A stretch of DNA of 64,000 nt, from assembly GCF_013408985.1 (NCBI RefSeq), contig NZ_JACBZT010000001.1, forward strand, positions 5,163,197 through 5,227,196, given 5' to 3'. The notes beneath the pieces were generated by a model, which was not told where the DNA came from, searched no databases, and worked only from the letters and a program-made list of their open reading frames with translations. The stretch comes from Petropleomorpha daqingensis. GTDB taxonomy: Bacteria; Actinomycetota; Actinomycetes; Mycobacteriales; Geodermatophilaceae. Below are positions 41,174-52,628 of the stretch, piece by piece. The first letter of the stretch is position 1; every line of letters starts with the position of its first letter. The position numbers and the translations under genes were made by a program.

Positions 41174-41183
41174 CCGTCAGTGC

Positions 41184-42308
41184 TCAGGCCGCGGGGCGGG
41201 CCGGGCGCTGGACGAAGCAGCAGCTCGCCGGGCAGTCGGTGCCCAGCCGGGCCTCGGCGCCGGCCCGGCGCTCCTCGAGCAGCTCGCGCACCGTGGCCAC
41301 GAACGCCGGGTGGGTGCCCGCGGTCGCGGCGCGGGCGAAGGCCAGCCCGAGGTCGCGCGCGGTCTGCTCGGCCTCGTTGTCGAGGTCCCAGATCACCTCG
41401 AGGTGGTCGCTGACGAACCCGACCGGGAAGACGACGACCGCCGTCTCCCCTGCCGCCGCCAGCGTCTTCAGGTGGTCGTTGACGTCCGGCTCGAGCCACG
41501 GCACGGACGGCGGACCGCTGCGGCTCTGCCAGACCAGGTCGAACGGCCGGCCCGGTGCGGCGGCGTCGACCACGGCCTGAGCCGCCGCCATCAGCTCGCC
41601 TTCGTAGGCGTGCCCCTGCGGTCCGGCGACGGCGGCCATCGCGTCCGGGATGCTGTGCGCGGTCGCCACGAGCCGGGCGGTGTCGCGGACGTCGGCCGGC
41701 AGCGAGGCCAGCGCGACCGCCAGTGCCTCGGCGTTGGCCTGCAGGAACCCCGGGCGGTCGAAGTAGTGCGGCAGCTTCTCCGCCGTCGGACCGCCCCCAA
41801 GCGCGGCCCGGGCGCGGGCGATGTCCTCGTGGTACTGCCGGCAGCCGGAGAAGGACGCGTAGGCCGAGGTGGCGAAGACGTAGACGTGCTCGATGCCGTC
41901 GTCGGCCATCTTCCGCCAGGTGTCCTCGACGTAGGGCGCCCAGTTGCGGTTGCCCCAGTACACCGGCAGGTCGACGCCGTGCGCCGCGAGATCGGCCTCG
42001 ACCGCGGCGATCAGCGCCTTGTTCTGGTCGTTGATCGGGCTCACGCCGCCGAAGTGGTGGTAGTGCTCGGCCACCGCCTCCAGCCGCTCGCGCGGGATGC
42101 CGCGGCCACGGGTGACGTTCTCGAGGAACGGCATCACGTCCTCGTGCCCCTCCGGTCCGCCGAAGGACAGCACCAGCAGCGCCTCCCGCCGTCCGGCCGG
42201 GGCGGGCCGGGCGGACGGTGCGGTTCCCCCGTTGTTGCGGACGGCGAGCGACGGGTCCTCGTCGGGCCGCTGAACTGCGTAGATGTCGACGTCAGACGCC
42301 AACGGCAT
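41184..42308 (-). CDS. hemH: Ferrochelatase (coproporphyrin type likely)
   Basis: A 374-residue ferrochelatase inserting Fe2+ into a porphyrin; in Gram-positive bacteria the substrate is coproporphyrin III. After a 40-residue disordered N terminus come LVLSFGGPEGHEDVMPFLENV, FGGVSPINDQ, YWGNRNWAPYVEDT and the catalytic His in VATAHSIPD. C-terminal segment VVFPVGFVSDHLEVIWDLDNEA closes the active site. Cys156 (SGCRQY) plus Cys359, Cys363 and Cys364 near the C terminus match the 2Fe-2S ligand pattern of actinobacterial ferrochelatases. The ATG overlaps the fabI end by 17 bases, making it the third gene of fabG-fabI-hemH. Confidence 0.92.
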   Translation of the reverse strand: MPLASDVDIYAVQRPDEDPSLAVRNNGGTAPSARPAPAGRREALLVLSFGGPEGHEDVMPFLENVTRGRGIPRERLEAVAEHYHHFGGVSPINDQNKALIAAVEADLAAHGVDLPVYWGNRNWAPYVEDTWRKMADDGIEHVYVFATSAYASFSGCRQYHEDIARARAALGGGPTAEKLPHYFDRPGFLQANAEALAVALASLPADVRDTARLVATAHSIPDAMAAVAGPQGHAYEGELMAAAQAVVDAAAPGRPFDLVWQSRSGPPSVPWLEPDVNDHLKTLAAAGETAVVVFPVGFVSDHLEVIWDLDNEAEQTARDLGLAFARAATAGTHPAFVATVRELLEERRAGAEARLGTDCPASCCFVQRPARPAA

Positions 42309-43068
42309 GGAACCCGCCGTCCACGTGCACGATCTCGCCGGTGGTCGCCGGGAACCAGTCCGACAGCAGGGCGACGACCGCCTTGCCGGCCGGCTCGGTG
42401 TCGGTGACCGACCAGCCCAGCGGCGCGCGGCCCTCCCAGGCCTCCTCGAACTGGACGCTGCCCGGGATCGACTTCATCGCCATGCTGCGCAGCGGGCCGG
42501 CCGCGACCAGGTTGACCCGCACACCCTCCGGCCCGAGCTCCCGGGCGAGGTAGCGCGACGTCGACTCCAGCGCCGCCTTGGCCGCGCCCATCCAGCCGTA
42601 CACCGGCCAGGCCACCGTGGCGTCGAAGGTCAGCCCGACCACCGAGGCCGACGAGCCGAACAGCGGGCGGCAGGCCTGGGTCAGCGACGCGTAGGACCAG
42701 GTCGAGACGTGGAAGGCGGTGGCCGCGTGCTCCCAGGCGACCTCGGTGAAGCCCTCGCCCATCGCCTCCTGCGGCGCGAAGCCGATGGAGTGGACGACGC
42801 CGTCGAGCTGGTCGCCGACGTGTTCGCGCAGCCGGTCGGCCAGCGTGGCGAGGTGCTCGGTGTTCGTCACGTCGAGCTCCACGACTGGCGCCTCCTGCGG
42901 CAGCCGCTTGGCGATCCGCTGGCACAGCGACAGGGCGCGGCCGAAGTTGGACAGGACGACGGTGGCGCCCTGCTCCTGCGCCAGCCGGGCCGTCGCGAAC
43001 GCGATCGAGGCCTCGGTCAGCACGCCGGTGACGAGGACCTTCTTGCCCGCCAGAATTCCATCAGCCAT
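42292..43068 (-). CDS. fabI: Enoyl-ACP reductase FabI (InhA-like)
   Basis: A 258-residue NADH-dependent enoyl reductase of FAS-II. It starts MADGILAGKKVLVTGVLTEASIAFATARLAQEQGA with the FabI/InhA-type nucleotide loop, has SIGFAPQEAMGEGF and the Tyr-x6-Lys catalytic motif in VYGWMGAAKAALES, and the substrate loop AAGPLRSMAMKSIPG. It reduces the trans-2 double bond in the last step of each elongation cycle; the family is the target of isoniazid and triclosan. It lies 5 bases after the FabG stop and overlaps hemH by 17 bases, the same order as mabA-inhA-hemZ of mycobacteria. Confidence 0.93.
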   Translation of the reverse strand: MADGILAGKKVLVTGVLTEASIAFATARLAQEQGATVVLSNFGRALSLCQRIAKRLPQEAPVVELDVTNTEHLATLADRLREHVGDQLDGVVHSIGFAPQEAMGEGFTEVAWEHAATAFHVSTWSYASLTQACRPLFGSSASVVGLTFDATVAWPVYGWMGAAKAALESTSRYLARELGPEGVRVNLVAAGPLRSMAMKSIPGSVQFEEAWEGRAPLGWSVTDTEPAGKAVVALLSDWFPATTGEIVHVDGGFHAVGV

Positions 43069-43073
43069 GCCGA

Positions 43074-44632
<1,559 letters not shown>

Positions 44633-44646
44633 CCGCCGCGCCCCGG

Positions 44647-45531
44647 CTACCTCTCCTCGGGCGTTCCCAGCAGCGGACCGGCCGCCCGGACGAGGACCGC
44701 GGTCCAGGTGCGCCACGGCCGCCACGGCTCCGAGAGCCGCCCGACGTCATCTGCCGTGGCGGGCCGGCCGAGACCGTAGAGCCGGCCCATCAGCTCCAGG
44801 GCCCGGGGCTCCTCGGTCACCGGGACGTCGGCGAAGCCCACGGCGCGCAGCACGACCAGCGCCGCGTAGAACGGGCCGATACCCGGCAGCGTCAGCACCT
44901 GGGCGTGCGCCTCCTCCGGCCGGAGAGCCCGCAGCCGGTCGACGTCCAGGAGCCCGTCCGACGCCGCGCGGGCGACGGCGTGCAGGCGCTGGACCTTGAG
45001 CTCCGGCAGCCCCGGAACCCGGTCGACCGCCAGCAGCGCCTCCGGCGACGGGAACGCGGGGAGCTCCTGGCCGGCGATCCGGAAGACCCGACCGTGCTCT
45101 GCGGCGAGCCGGTCGCGCACCGTCGCCATCTGCAGCGCCGGTTGCCGGGCCGACAGCACCGCCCACGCCGCCGCCTCGTAGGGCGAGTGGAACAACGGCG
45201 GGCGGAGCCCCGGGCGCAGCTCCATGAGCTTCCCGACGACCGGATCCCGCTGCCCGACCTCGGGGTAGCTCGCCGCGTCGTGGTCGAGGCTCAGCACCCG
45301 CGCGGTCTGCGCGACGACCCGATCGACGTCGGCGGATCCGAGCACCTCGACCTCGACCGGACCGTCGTCCTCCGCCTGGCGCACCGCGACGGCGACGGGC
45401 TCGAACGTGCCGTCCAGAGCGAACGCCATCCGCATGACCCCGTCGAACCGGGCGGCGTGCCGTTGCCCGAAGCCGAACTCCGCCGAGGCCCGCAGCCGGA
45501 ACGGCCCCGACGGGACGATGCGCTCGCTCAC
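44647..45531 (-). CDS. AlkA-like HhH-GPD DNA glycosylase, active-site variant
   Basis: A 294-residue protein with an N-terminal AlkA-type beta domain (about residues 1-90) and a helical HhH-GPD domain (SPYEAAAWAVLSARQPALQMATVRDRLA; LPGLPELKVQRLHAVARAA; TLPGIGPFYAALVVLRAVG). The hairpin LPGIG is intact. AlkA removes alkylated bases through an Asp that follows the hairpin; at the aligned positions this protein has Glu-Glu (residues 240-241) and the aligned Trp is Phe221. It may therefore be a variant glycosylase or a DNA-binding relative. GTG at 45531; it diverges from the BrkB gene. Confidence 0.8.
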   Translation of the reverse strand: MSERIVPSGPFRLRASAEFGFGQRHAARFDGVMRMAFALDGTFEPVAVAVRQAEDDGPVEVEVLGSADVDRVVAQTARVLSLDHDAASYPEVGQRDPVVGKLMELRPGLRPPLFHSPYEAAAWAVLSARQPALQMATVRDRLAAEHGRVFRIAGQELPAFPSPEALLAVDRVPGLPELKVQRLHAVARAASDGLLDVDRLRALRPEEAHAQVLTLPGIGPFYAALVVLRAVGFADVPVTEEPRALELMGRLYGLGRPATADDVGRLSEPWRPWRTWTAVLVRAAGPLLGTPEER

Positions 45532-45601
45532 GACCGGAGCGAAGCACCCGGGTCCGACGATTCCGGGCGCGGATCACCGCCCGACCTGGTGACATGGCGG
45601 G

Positions 45602-46444
45602 GTGACCCGGCGGTGGCGGACGGAGGCAGCCGGGCTGATCGGCTCCGCCCGCCGGCGGCTGGCGGGTCGCGACCTCGCGCTCATCGCGGCCGGGCTGACG
45701 TTCTACGCGGGTATCGCCGTCGTCCCCCTGCTGGTGGTGACCTTCGCGCTGACCGCCCGGCTGACCTCGCCGGAGACGGTCCGCGAGCTCGGCGGGCGGC
45801 TCGTCGAGCTGCTGCCCGACCAGCTCGGGGCGCCCGCGGCGGTGGGCCGGCTGATCGCCGCCGGCATCTCGCTCGACGTCTGGGGTGGGCTGCTCGCGCT
45901 GCTGCCGATGTCGCTCTACGGCGAGGGCCTGCGCCGGGCGCTGCTGCGGTTCGGCGACCGGCGGGAGTCGCTGACCTCCTGGCGCGGGCGGCTGCTCGCG
46001 CTGCCCCTGCTGGCGCTGACCCCGCTGCTGCTCTACCTGCTGCTCCTGGCCGCCGGTCGGATGGCCGAGCTCGCCGAGACCGGCGGCACGGCGGCGACCA
46101 TCGGCCGGATCGCCCTCGGGTTCTACTCCGTGCTCGGCGTCCTCATGGTGCCGCTGGCCTGGGGTTTCCGCGTGGTCGCCGGGGCCCGGGTCGGCTGGCC
46201 GGCCCTGCTGGCGGGGGTGTTCTTCACGGCCGCCTGCCTGTCCGGCTTCCTGCAGGGGTTCGTGCTGTTCCTCGCGCTGCCGTTGCACCTCGGCGCCCCG
46301 TTCGGCGGGTTCACCGCGGTCGGCAGCGTCGTCGCGGTCGGGCTGTGGCTGTTCCTCCTGCACCTGGTGCTGCTGGTCGGATGGCTGCTCACTCAGGCGC
46401 TCGACGAACGCCTGTCCCGGTCGGCGAACAGGGGCGGCAGGTAG
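45602..46444 (+). CDS. YihY/BrkB-type integral membrane protein
   Basis: A 280-residue protein with about six transmembrane helices. It begins with RRRLAGRDLALIAAGLTFYAGIAVVPLLVVTFAL, the conserved ALTFYAxIAxxPLL-type signature of the YihY/BrkB family, and continues with PMSLYGEGLRRALLRFG, LLALPLLALTPLLLYLLLL and a GGFTAVGSVVAVGLWLFLLHLVLLVGWLLT C-terminal helix. The family is thought to be a transporter or RNase-BN-misnamed membrane protein; true function is unsettled. The GTG start is at 45602; the end overlaps the CPBP gene by 52 bases. Confidence 0.83.
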   Translation: MTRRWRTEAAGLIGSARRRLAGRDLALIAAGLTFYAGIAVVPLLVVTFALTARLTSPETVRELGGRLVELLPDQLGAPAAVGRLIAAGISLDVWGGLLALLPMSLYGEGLRRALLRFGDRRESLTSWRGRLLALPLLALTPLLLYLLLLAAGRMAELAETGGTAATIGRIALGFYSVLGVLMVPLAWGFRVVAGARVGWPALLAGVFFTAACLSGFLQGFVLFLALPLHLGAPFGGFTAVGSVVAVGLWLFLLHLVLLVGWLLTQALDERLSRSANRGGR

Positions 46445-47109
46445 CGCAGCATGAGCGCCGACCAGGTCAGGTGGGTCAGCACCGGGGCCTGGATGCCGCC
46501 GCTCGAGCGGCGCTGCAGCCCCAGCAGCGGCCCCATCACGAGGCTGGCGAGGACGAGGGCCGGGTTGCGGGTCGCCGTCGTCGCCAGGCCGTAGACGGCG
46601 GTGGTCGTCAGCACCGGCCGGTCGGCGACCGCGGCGTAGAGGGCACCGCGGAAGAAGACCTCCTCGGCCACGCCGTTCGCCAGCGCCGTCGTCAGGACCA
46701 GCGGGGTGGAACCCTGCCGGGCGTAGCGGAGCACCGAGACCAGCGCGCGGTCCAGCGGCGGGACCCGGCGGGCGACCAGCGCCGCGGCGTAGAACGCGCC
46801 GAACGCCCCGGCGCCGGTGACCACCGGGCTCAGCCACGGGCGGCGGACCGTGCCCCGCGGGCCGAACGTCCACCCGGCGTGCAGCGGTCCGGCGGCCAGG
46901 CCTCCCGTCGTCCACGTGGCCGCGACGGCGAGCGTCAGCCCGTAGAAGCGCCGGGAGTCCGGGGGCTGCGCGAGCGAGAGCCCGAGCAGCCCGGCTCCGG
47001 TCACCGCGGTCGCCGCCGTCACCCGGCGCCGGCGCCGGAAGGCGGCGTCGCTCTCCCGGTGGTCCCGGGGCACCTTGTCCACGAGCGAGCGAGGCAGCCA
47101 GCGGGTCAC
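46393..47109 (-). CDS. CPBP family intramembrane metalloprotease
   Basis: A 238-residue membrane protein of the CAAX-protease/bacteriocin-processing (Abi) family. The first motif is GVAEEVFFRGALYAA with the EExxxR signature; the later HLTWSALMLRYL holds the conserved His of the last motif. Several helices are visible (VVTGAGAFGAFYAAALVA; PALVLASLVMGPLLGL). Such proteins cleave or bind prenylated or peptide substrates within the membrane. GTG at 47109 overlaps the SDR stop by GTGA, so the two are translated together. The 3' end overlaps BrkB by 52 bases. Confidence 0.83.
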   Translation of the reverse strand: MTRWLPRSLVDKVPRDHRESDAAFRRRRRVTAATAVTGAGLLGLSLAQPPDSRRFYGLTLAVAATWTTGGLAAGPLHAGWTFGPRGTVRRPWLSPVVTGAGAFGAFYAAALVARRVPPLDRALVSVLRYARQGSTPLVLTTALANGVAEEVFFRGALYAAVADRPVLTTTAVYGLATTATRNPALVLASLVMGPLLGLQRRSSGGIQAPVLTHLTWSALMLRYLPPLFADRDRRSSSA

Positions 47110-47999
47110 CGGCGGCGCTCCCGCGCCCGTTCGATCAGCGCCCGCAGCGCCATCTCGTCGTAGTCCATCGGCTCGAAGGGGACGACGTCGCGGATCGCCG
47201 CGTCGGTGACCACCACCTCGTTCGTCATCGAGTCGACCAGGTTCTTGCCGGTGGCGACGTCGACGGAGGTGACCAGCGCCAGCCACCGCGAGGACAACCG
47301 GGGGCTGAGCAGGGGCACGGGCAGGACGGCGAGGTGGCGGTTCTGGATGTCGGCCAGCCGCGTGAGCATCTGCGCGTACGTGAGCACCTCGGGACCGCCC
47401 ACCTCGAACACCCGGCCCTCGGCCTCGGGCGCCTCGAGGACGCCGACCAGGTAGCGGACGACGTCCGCCACCGCGATCGGCTGGGTCCGGGTGTGCACCC
47501 AGCGCGGGGTGACCATGACCGGCAGGTGGGCGACCAGCTGGCGGGTGAGCTCCCAGGACACCCCGCCGTGCCCGACGACGATCCCGGCCCGCAGCACCGT
47601 GACCGGGACCCCGGTCGCGCCGAGCAGCTGCTCGACCTGGCGGCGGCTGCGCAGGTGCCGGGAGAGCCCCTCGCCGTCCTCCCCCAGGCCGCCCAGGTAC
47701 ACGATCCGCCGGACGCCGGCGTCGGCCGCCGCCTGGGCGAACGACCGCGCGCCCTGCGCGTCCTTGCTCTCGAAGTCGGCGTCGCCGAGGGAGTGGACGA
47801 GGTAGTAGGCGGCCTCCACGCCCTCCAGCGCCCGCCGCAGTGAGCCGACATCGCCGACGTCGCCGGCGACCGGCGTCCCCTCGCCCTGGTACTTCTCGGG
47901 ACGCCGGGTCATCGCCCGGACGTCGTGCCCCTCGGCGACCAGCGCGGGCACCAGCCGGCGGCCGACGAACCCGGACGCCCCGGTCACCAGAACCCGCAC
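47106..47999 (-). CDS. NmrA/complex-I-associated-like SDR, NAD(P)H-binding
   Basis: A 297-residue atypical extended SDR beginning VRVLVTGASGFVGRRLVPALVAEGHDVRAMTRRPE (GxxGxxG). It continues AGDVGDVGSLRRALEGVEAAYYLVHSLG, DADFESKDAQGARSFAQAA and a conserved VFEVGGPEVLTYAQMLTR, typical of the Rossmann proteins resembling NDUFA9/YwnB. In many actinomycetes these act on quinone-like or lipid substrates or as chaperone-like subunits; the function is not certain. It is upstream of and overlapping the CPBP protease gene by GTGA. GTG at 47999 is the start. Confidence 0.82.
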   Translation of the reverse strand: MRVLVTGASGFVGRRLVPALVAEGHDVRAMTRRPEKYQGEGTPVAGDVGDVGSLRRALEGVEAAYYLVHSLGDADFESKDAQGARSFAQAAADAGVRRIVYLGGLGEDGEGLSRHLRSRRQVEQLLGATGVPVTVLRAGIVVGHGGVSWELTRQLVAHLPVMVTPRWVHTRTQPIAVADVVRYLVGVLEAPEAEGRVFEVGGPEVLTYAQMLTRLADIQNRHLAVLPVPLLSPRLSSRWLALVTSVDVATGKNLVDSMTNEVVVTDAAIRDVVPFEPMDYDEMALRALIERARERRR

Positions 48000-48050
48000 G
48001 CGGTCGAGCCTCGCCGATCCGCCGCCGGCGCGCGACCGTAGCCTCCCTGC

Positions 48051-49022
48051 ATGCGAGCCGTGCAGATCACCCGCTTCGGCGGTCCCGAGGTCCTCGACGT
48101 CGTCGACCTGCCCGATCCCGTCCCCGGGGACGGCGAGCAGCTGTACGAGGTGTCGGCCGCCGGCATCAACTACGCCGACACCCACCAGACCGAGAACAGC
48201 TACCTCGCCCAGCAGCAGCTGCCGCTCATCCCGGGCACCGAGTTCGTCGGCACGCCGGCCGGGGGCGGTCCCCGCGTGGTCGGCCTCGCCCCGGCGGGCG
48301 GCTACGCCGAGAAGGTCGTCGCCCCGTCGCGGTTCACCTGGGAGGTCCCCGACGGCGTCAGCGACGAGCAGGCGCTCGCCCTCGTCATCCAGGGCGCGAC
48401 CGCCTGGCACATGCTGCGCACCTCGACCCACATGCAGCCCGGCGAGTCGGTCGTCGTCATCGCCGGTGCCGGCGGGGTCGGGTCGCTGGCGATCCAGCTG
48501 GCCAAGCACTGGGGCGCCGGCCGGGTGATCGCGACGGCGTCCAGCCCCGAGAAGCGCGCGCTCACCGAGGAGCTCGGCGCCGACGCCAGCGTCGACCCGG
48601 CCCTCGCCGACGACGACCCGAAGACCTTCACCGCCGCGCTGCGCGAGGCCAACGACGGGCACCGGGTCGACGTCGTCCTGGAGATGACCGGCGGGCACGT
48701 GTTCGACGGATCGCTGTCGGCGCTGGCCCCCTTCGGCCGGATCGTCGCCTACGGCATGGCCGGCCGGGTGCCGCCGAAGCCGGTCAACCCGACTTCGCTC
48801 ATGGGCACCAGCCGCGCCGTCATCGGCTTCTGGCTCGCCCACTGCATGGCCCGGCCCGAGATGATGGACGCGGCGATGAACGAGCTGCTGCCGATGGTCG
48901 CCGAGGGCGTGCTCAAGCCGGTCGGCGGCGGCCGCTACCCGCTCTCCGCCGTCCGCGAGGCGCACCAGGACCTGCTCTCCCGCCGCACCACCGGCAAGCT
49001 CGTCCTCGACCCGTCCCGGTAG
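48051..49022 (+). CDS. NADPH:quinone oxidoreductase-like (MDR superfamily)
   Basis: A 323-residue zinc-free MDR. It has ITRFGGPEVLDVVDLPDPVPGDGEQLYEVSAAGINYADTH (quinone oxidoreductase N-terminal domain), then QGATAWHML, AGAGGVGSLAIQLAKHWGA (the NADPH Rossmann motif), EMTGGHVFDGSL and LKPVGGGRYPLSAVREAHQDLLSR, all standard for Qor/crotonyl-reductase relatives. It lacks the zinc-binding Cys/His set of alcohol dehydrogenases. It likely reduces quinones or enones. ATG at 48051 is the start; the gene ends exactly at the edge of the palindrome at 49028. Confidence 0.87.
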   Translation: MRAVQITRFGGPEVLDVVDLPDPVPGDGEQLYEVSAAGINYADTHQTENSYLAQQQLPLIPGTEFVGTPAGGGPRVVGLAPAGGYAEKVVAPSRFTWEVPDGVSDEQALALVIQGATAWHMLRTSTHMQPGESVVVIAGAGGVGSLAIQLAKHWGAGRVIATASSPEKRALTEELGADASVDPALADDDPKTFTAALREANDGHRVDVVLEMTGGHVFDGSLSALAPFGRIVAYGMAGRVPPKPVNPTSLMGTSRAVIGFWLAHCMARPEMMDAAMNELLPMVAEGVLKPVGGGRYPLSAVREAHQDLLSRRTTGKLVLDPSR

Positions 49023-49027
49023 ACAGC

Positions 49028-49073
49028 GCGCTTTATCGCGACAAAGCACGCGTGCTTTGTCGCGATGAAGCGC
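49028..49073. repeat. 46-bp near-perfect palindrome filling an intergenic gap
   Basis: Twenty-two of 23 base pairs form, with the mismatch at 49034/49067. Each half is itself a smaller TCGCGA-centred palindrome (GCTTTATCGCGACAAAGC type). It occupies nearly the whole 51-base gap between two convergent genes and can act as a bidirectional terminator; its nested form looks like a mobile repeat. Confidence 0.8.
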
Positions 49074-50030
49074 CTACAGGAGTCTCTGGGTCCAGAGCAG
49101 GCTGAGGACGGCGCCGACGAAGGCCAGGAAGACGCCGGTCCGCACGAACCACGGGCTGATGTCGTGCGGCTCGGTCGTGTACCCGATCTGGCTGCCCAGG
49201 TCGGCGTAGACCTTCTCCAGCTCGGCGGCGCTGGCGGCCTGGCTGTAGCTGCCGCCGGTGTCGTCGGCGATCTTCTTCAGCGTGGCGCGGTCCACCGGCA
49301 CCGGCACCGTCTCGCCGTTGAGGTCGAGGGTGCCGTAGTCGGTGCCGAACGCGATCGTCGACACCGGCACCTTGGCCGCGGTCGCCGCGTCGATCGCCTG
49401 GGTGTCGTCGCGGCCGACCGTGTTGTAGCCGTCGGAGAGCAGCACGATCCGCGCCGGCGGGAGGTCCTCGCTCGGGGTGTCCAGGCTGTCCTGGAAGTTC
49501 TGGATCGCCGAGAGCGAGGTGAACACCGCCTCGCCGATCGCGGTCGCCTCGGCCAGCTGCAGGTGGTCGATGGCGGTGCGCACCTGCGCGCGGTCGGTGG
49601 TCGGCGGCACGAGCGTGGTGGCCGTCCCGGCGAAGGACACCAGCCCCAGGTTGATCCGCGCCGGCAGCACGTCGACGAACTGCTTGGCCGCGGTCTGCAT
49701 CGCCTTGAACCGGGTCGGGTCGATGTCGGTGGCCTTCATCGACAGCGACACGTCCACGGCCATGATCACCGTCGCCCTCTCGCGCGGCACCCGCACCTCG
49801 GCGCTCGGCACGGCGAGGGAGACGACCAGCGCGACCAGCCCGAAGGCGACCAGCCCGAACGCGACGTGCCGCCGCCAGCCCGGGCGCTTGGGCACCAGCG
49901 AGCCGAGCAGGGCGACGTTGGTGAACCGCGCCGCGTAGCGCTTGCGGCGCAGCTGCAGGACGACGTAGAGCGCCACCAGCGCGGCGACCGCCAGCAGCAG
50001 GAGCAGCCACAGCGGTGACTGGAAGCTCAT
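49074..50030 (-). CDS. VWA-domain protein (BatA/BatB-like)
   Basis: A 318-residue membrane protein. Two N-terminal helices (SPLWLLLLLAVAALVALYVVLQL and HVAFGLVAFGLVALVVSLAV) precede a von Willebrand A domain (residues about 90-285) with a MIDAS motif DVSLSM (Asp-x-Ser-x-Ser), TTDRAQVRTAIDHL and VLLSDGYNTVG. A C-terminal helix follows (WFVRTGVFLAFVGAVLSLLW). It is the last gene of a MoxR-DUF58-VWA operon; the ATGA overlap with the upstream gene shows translational coupling. Such sets act as chaperone or metal-insertion systems for secreted complexes; the client here is not known. Confidence 0.9.
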   Translation of the reverse strand: MSFQSPLWLLLLLAVAALVALYVVLQLRRKRYAARFTNVALLGSLVPKRPGWRRHVAFGLVAFGLVALVVSLAVPSAEVRVPRERATVIMAVDVSLSMKATDIDPTRFKAMQTAAKQFVDVLPARINLGLVSFAGTATTLVPPTTDRAQVRTAIDHLQLAEATAIGEAVFTSLSAIQNFQDSLDTPSEDLPPARIVLLSDGYNTVGRDDTQAIDAATAAKVPVSTIAFGTDYGTLDLNGETVPVPVDRATLKKIADDTGGSYSQAASAAELEKVYADLGSQIGYTTEPHDISPWFVRTGVFLAFVGAVLSLLWTQRLL

Positions 50031-51066
50031 CGGGAAGCCCCTCCGGTGCCGGCACGCCGGCGGTCTGCGACGAAGCGGACGACGTCCATCAGCCAGTCGC
50101 GGTCGGTGCGCAGTCGCAGGTGGCCGGCGCCCGCCCGGCGCATTGCGGCGGCGACCTGCTCGCGCTGGGCGGCCGCGCCGGCGGCGAACCGGGCGCGGAA
50201 CTCGGCGTTGCCCGTCGGCACCTCGAGCGTCTGGCCGGTCTCGGGATCGACCACGGTCAGGTCGCCCACGTCGGGCAGCTCCAGCTCCCTCGGGTCGACG
50301 ACCTCGATGGCCAGCAGCTCGTGCCGGGCGGCCAGGCCGCGCAGCGGGCGCTCCCAGTCCGCGTCGCCCAGGAAGTCGGACAGGACGACGACCAACCCGC
50401 GCCGGCGGTAGGGACGGCGCAGCGTCTCGAGCGCCGCGGCGAGGTCACCCCGGCGGCCTCCCGTAGCGCGCGGGGTGGCGACGACGGAGCGCAGCAGCCG
50501 CTCGGCGGACACCCGGCCCGACATCGCCGGATAGCGGTCGACCCGCTCACCGGTCGTGACCACCGCGCCGAGCCGGTTCCCGCCGTGCACGGTCAGGTGG
50601 CTCACCGCGGCCAGGCCGGCGATCACCAGGTCGCGCTTCTGGCAGTTCGCCGTCCCGAAGTCGAGGCTGGCCGACAGGTCGACCACCGCCCACGTCTCCA
50701 GCTCGCGGTCGGCGATCGTCTCCCGCACGTGCGGGACCTGGGTGCGCGCGGTGACCGGCCAGTCCATGCGCCGGACGTCGTCCCCCGGGTGGTAGGTGCG
50801 CGAGTCTCCGGCCTCGGTGCCCGAGCCGGGCACCAGCCCGAGGTGGTCGCCCTGCAGCAGCCCGTCGAGCCTGCGGCGGACGGTCAGCTCCAGCCGGCGC
50901 AGCAGCACGTCGGCCGGCCCGTCGGTGAACCGCGGCGGCGCGCCGTCCCCCTGCCCCGGGTCGATGCCCGAGCCGGGGGTGCCGGCCGTGGCGTGCAGCA
51001 GCAACCCCGCGTGCGCCGGGCCGTCGGCCTCGGCCGGCGCGGGCGACGAGCGCCGGAACCGGGGAC

Positions 51067-51070
<4 letters not shown>
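50027..51070 (-). CDS. DUF58 domain protein
   Basis: A 347-residue protein. The conserved DUF58 core is GDSRTYHPGDDVRRMDWPVTARTQVPHVRETIADRELETWAVVDLSASLDFGT (around residues 120-175), with VVVLSDFLG in the VWA-like half. The N-terminal 60 residues are poorly conserved and proline-rich. DUF58 proteins pair with MoxR ATPases and VWA proteins, as here. GTG at 51070 overlaps the MoxR stop (GTGA), and the stop overlaps the VWA start (ATGA), so all three genes are coupled. Confidence 0.9.
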
Positions 51071-52308
<1,238 letters not shown>

Positions 52309-52628
52309 GTGGCTCCCTGGTCGTGCCGGTCCGGCCCTCCGCAGCGGAAGGCCGCCGACGGGGCGCATGCCCGTCACGGCCAGTGTCCTACAGCTTCCTG
52401 GGCGAGGGCTGTGTCGACCGGGCCCGACACGGTGATCTCACGACACGCACCATGGGCCCTGCCTTGCGGCCACCATCACTGCTAGCCTGTTTCCTGCGTC
52501 GGGCAGCTCCCCCCGTGGCTGCCCGACGCCCTTACGTTTTCAGGTCGCTCACGCCGTGTCCTTGGCGCGACTCCGCGCCCCGGTCCGCTCCTCGCTCGTT
52601 CCTCGCTGCGATGCTCCCGGGGCTGTCG
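52309..52628. other. 320-base gap between moxR and the RipA-like gene
   Basis: No protein gene is supported here. It holds the moxR leader and the downstream side of the RipA-like gene. It includes a GTGTCG/CGACAC hairpin near 52415, the C6-loop hairpin at 52496-52529, and a C/T-rich stretch with a repeated CCTCGCT near 52581-52600. Confidence 0.5.
52496..52529 (+). terminator. 12-bp hairpin with C6 loop
   Basis: A perfect stem, GCGTCGGGCAGC with its complement, carries the loop TCCCCCCGTG and is followed by a T-rich tail (TTACGTTTT). It reads as an intrinsic terminator on the plus strand, where no upstream gene is visible, so it may end a short RNA. The six-C loop recalls the 6C RNA of actinomycetes, but only one such hairpin is seen. 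Confidence 0.45.
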
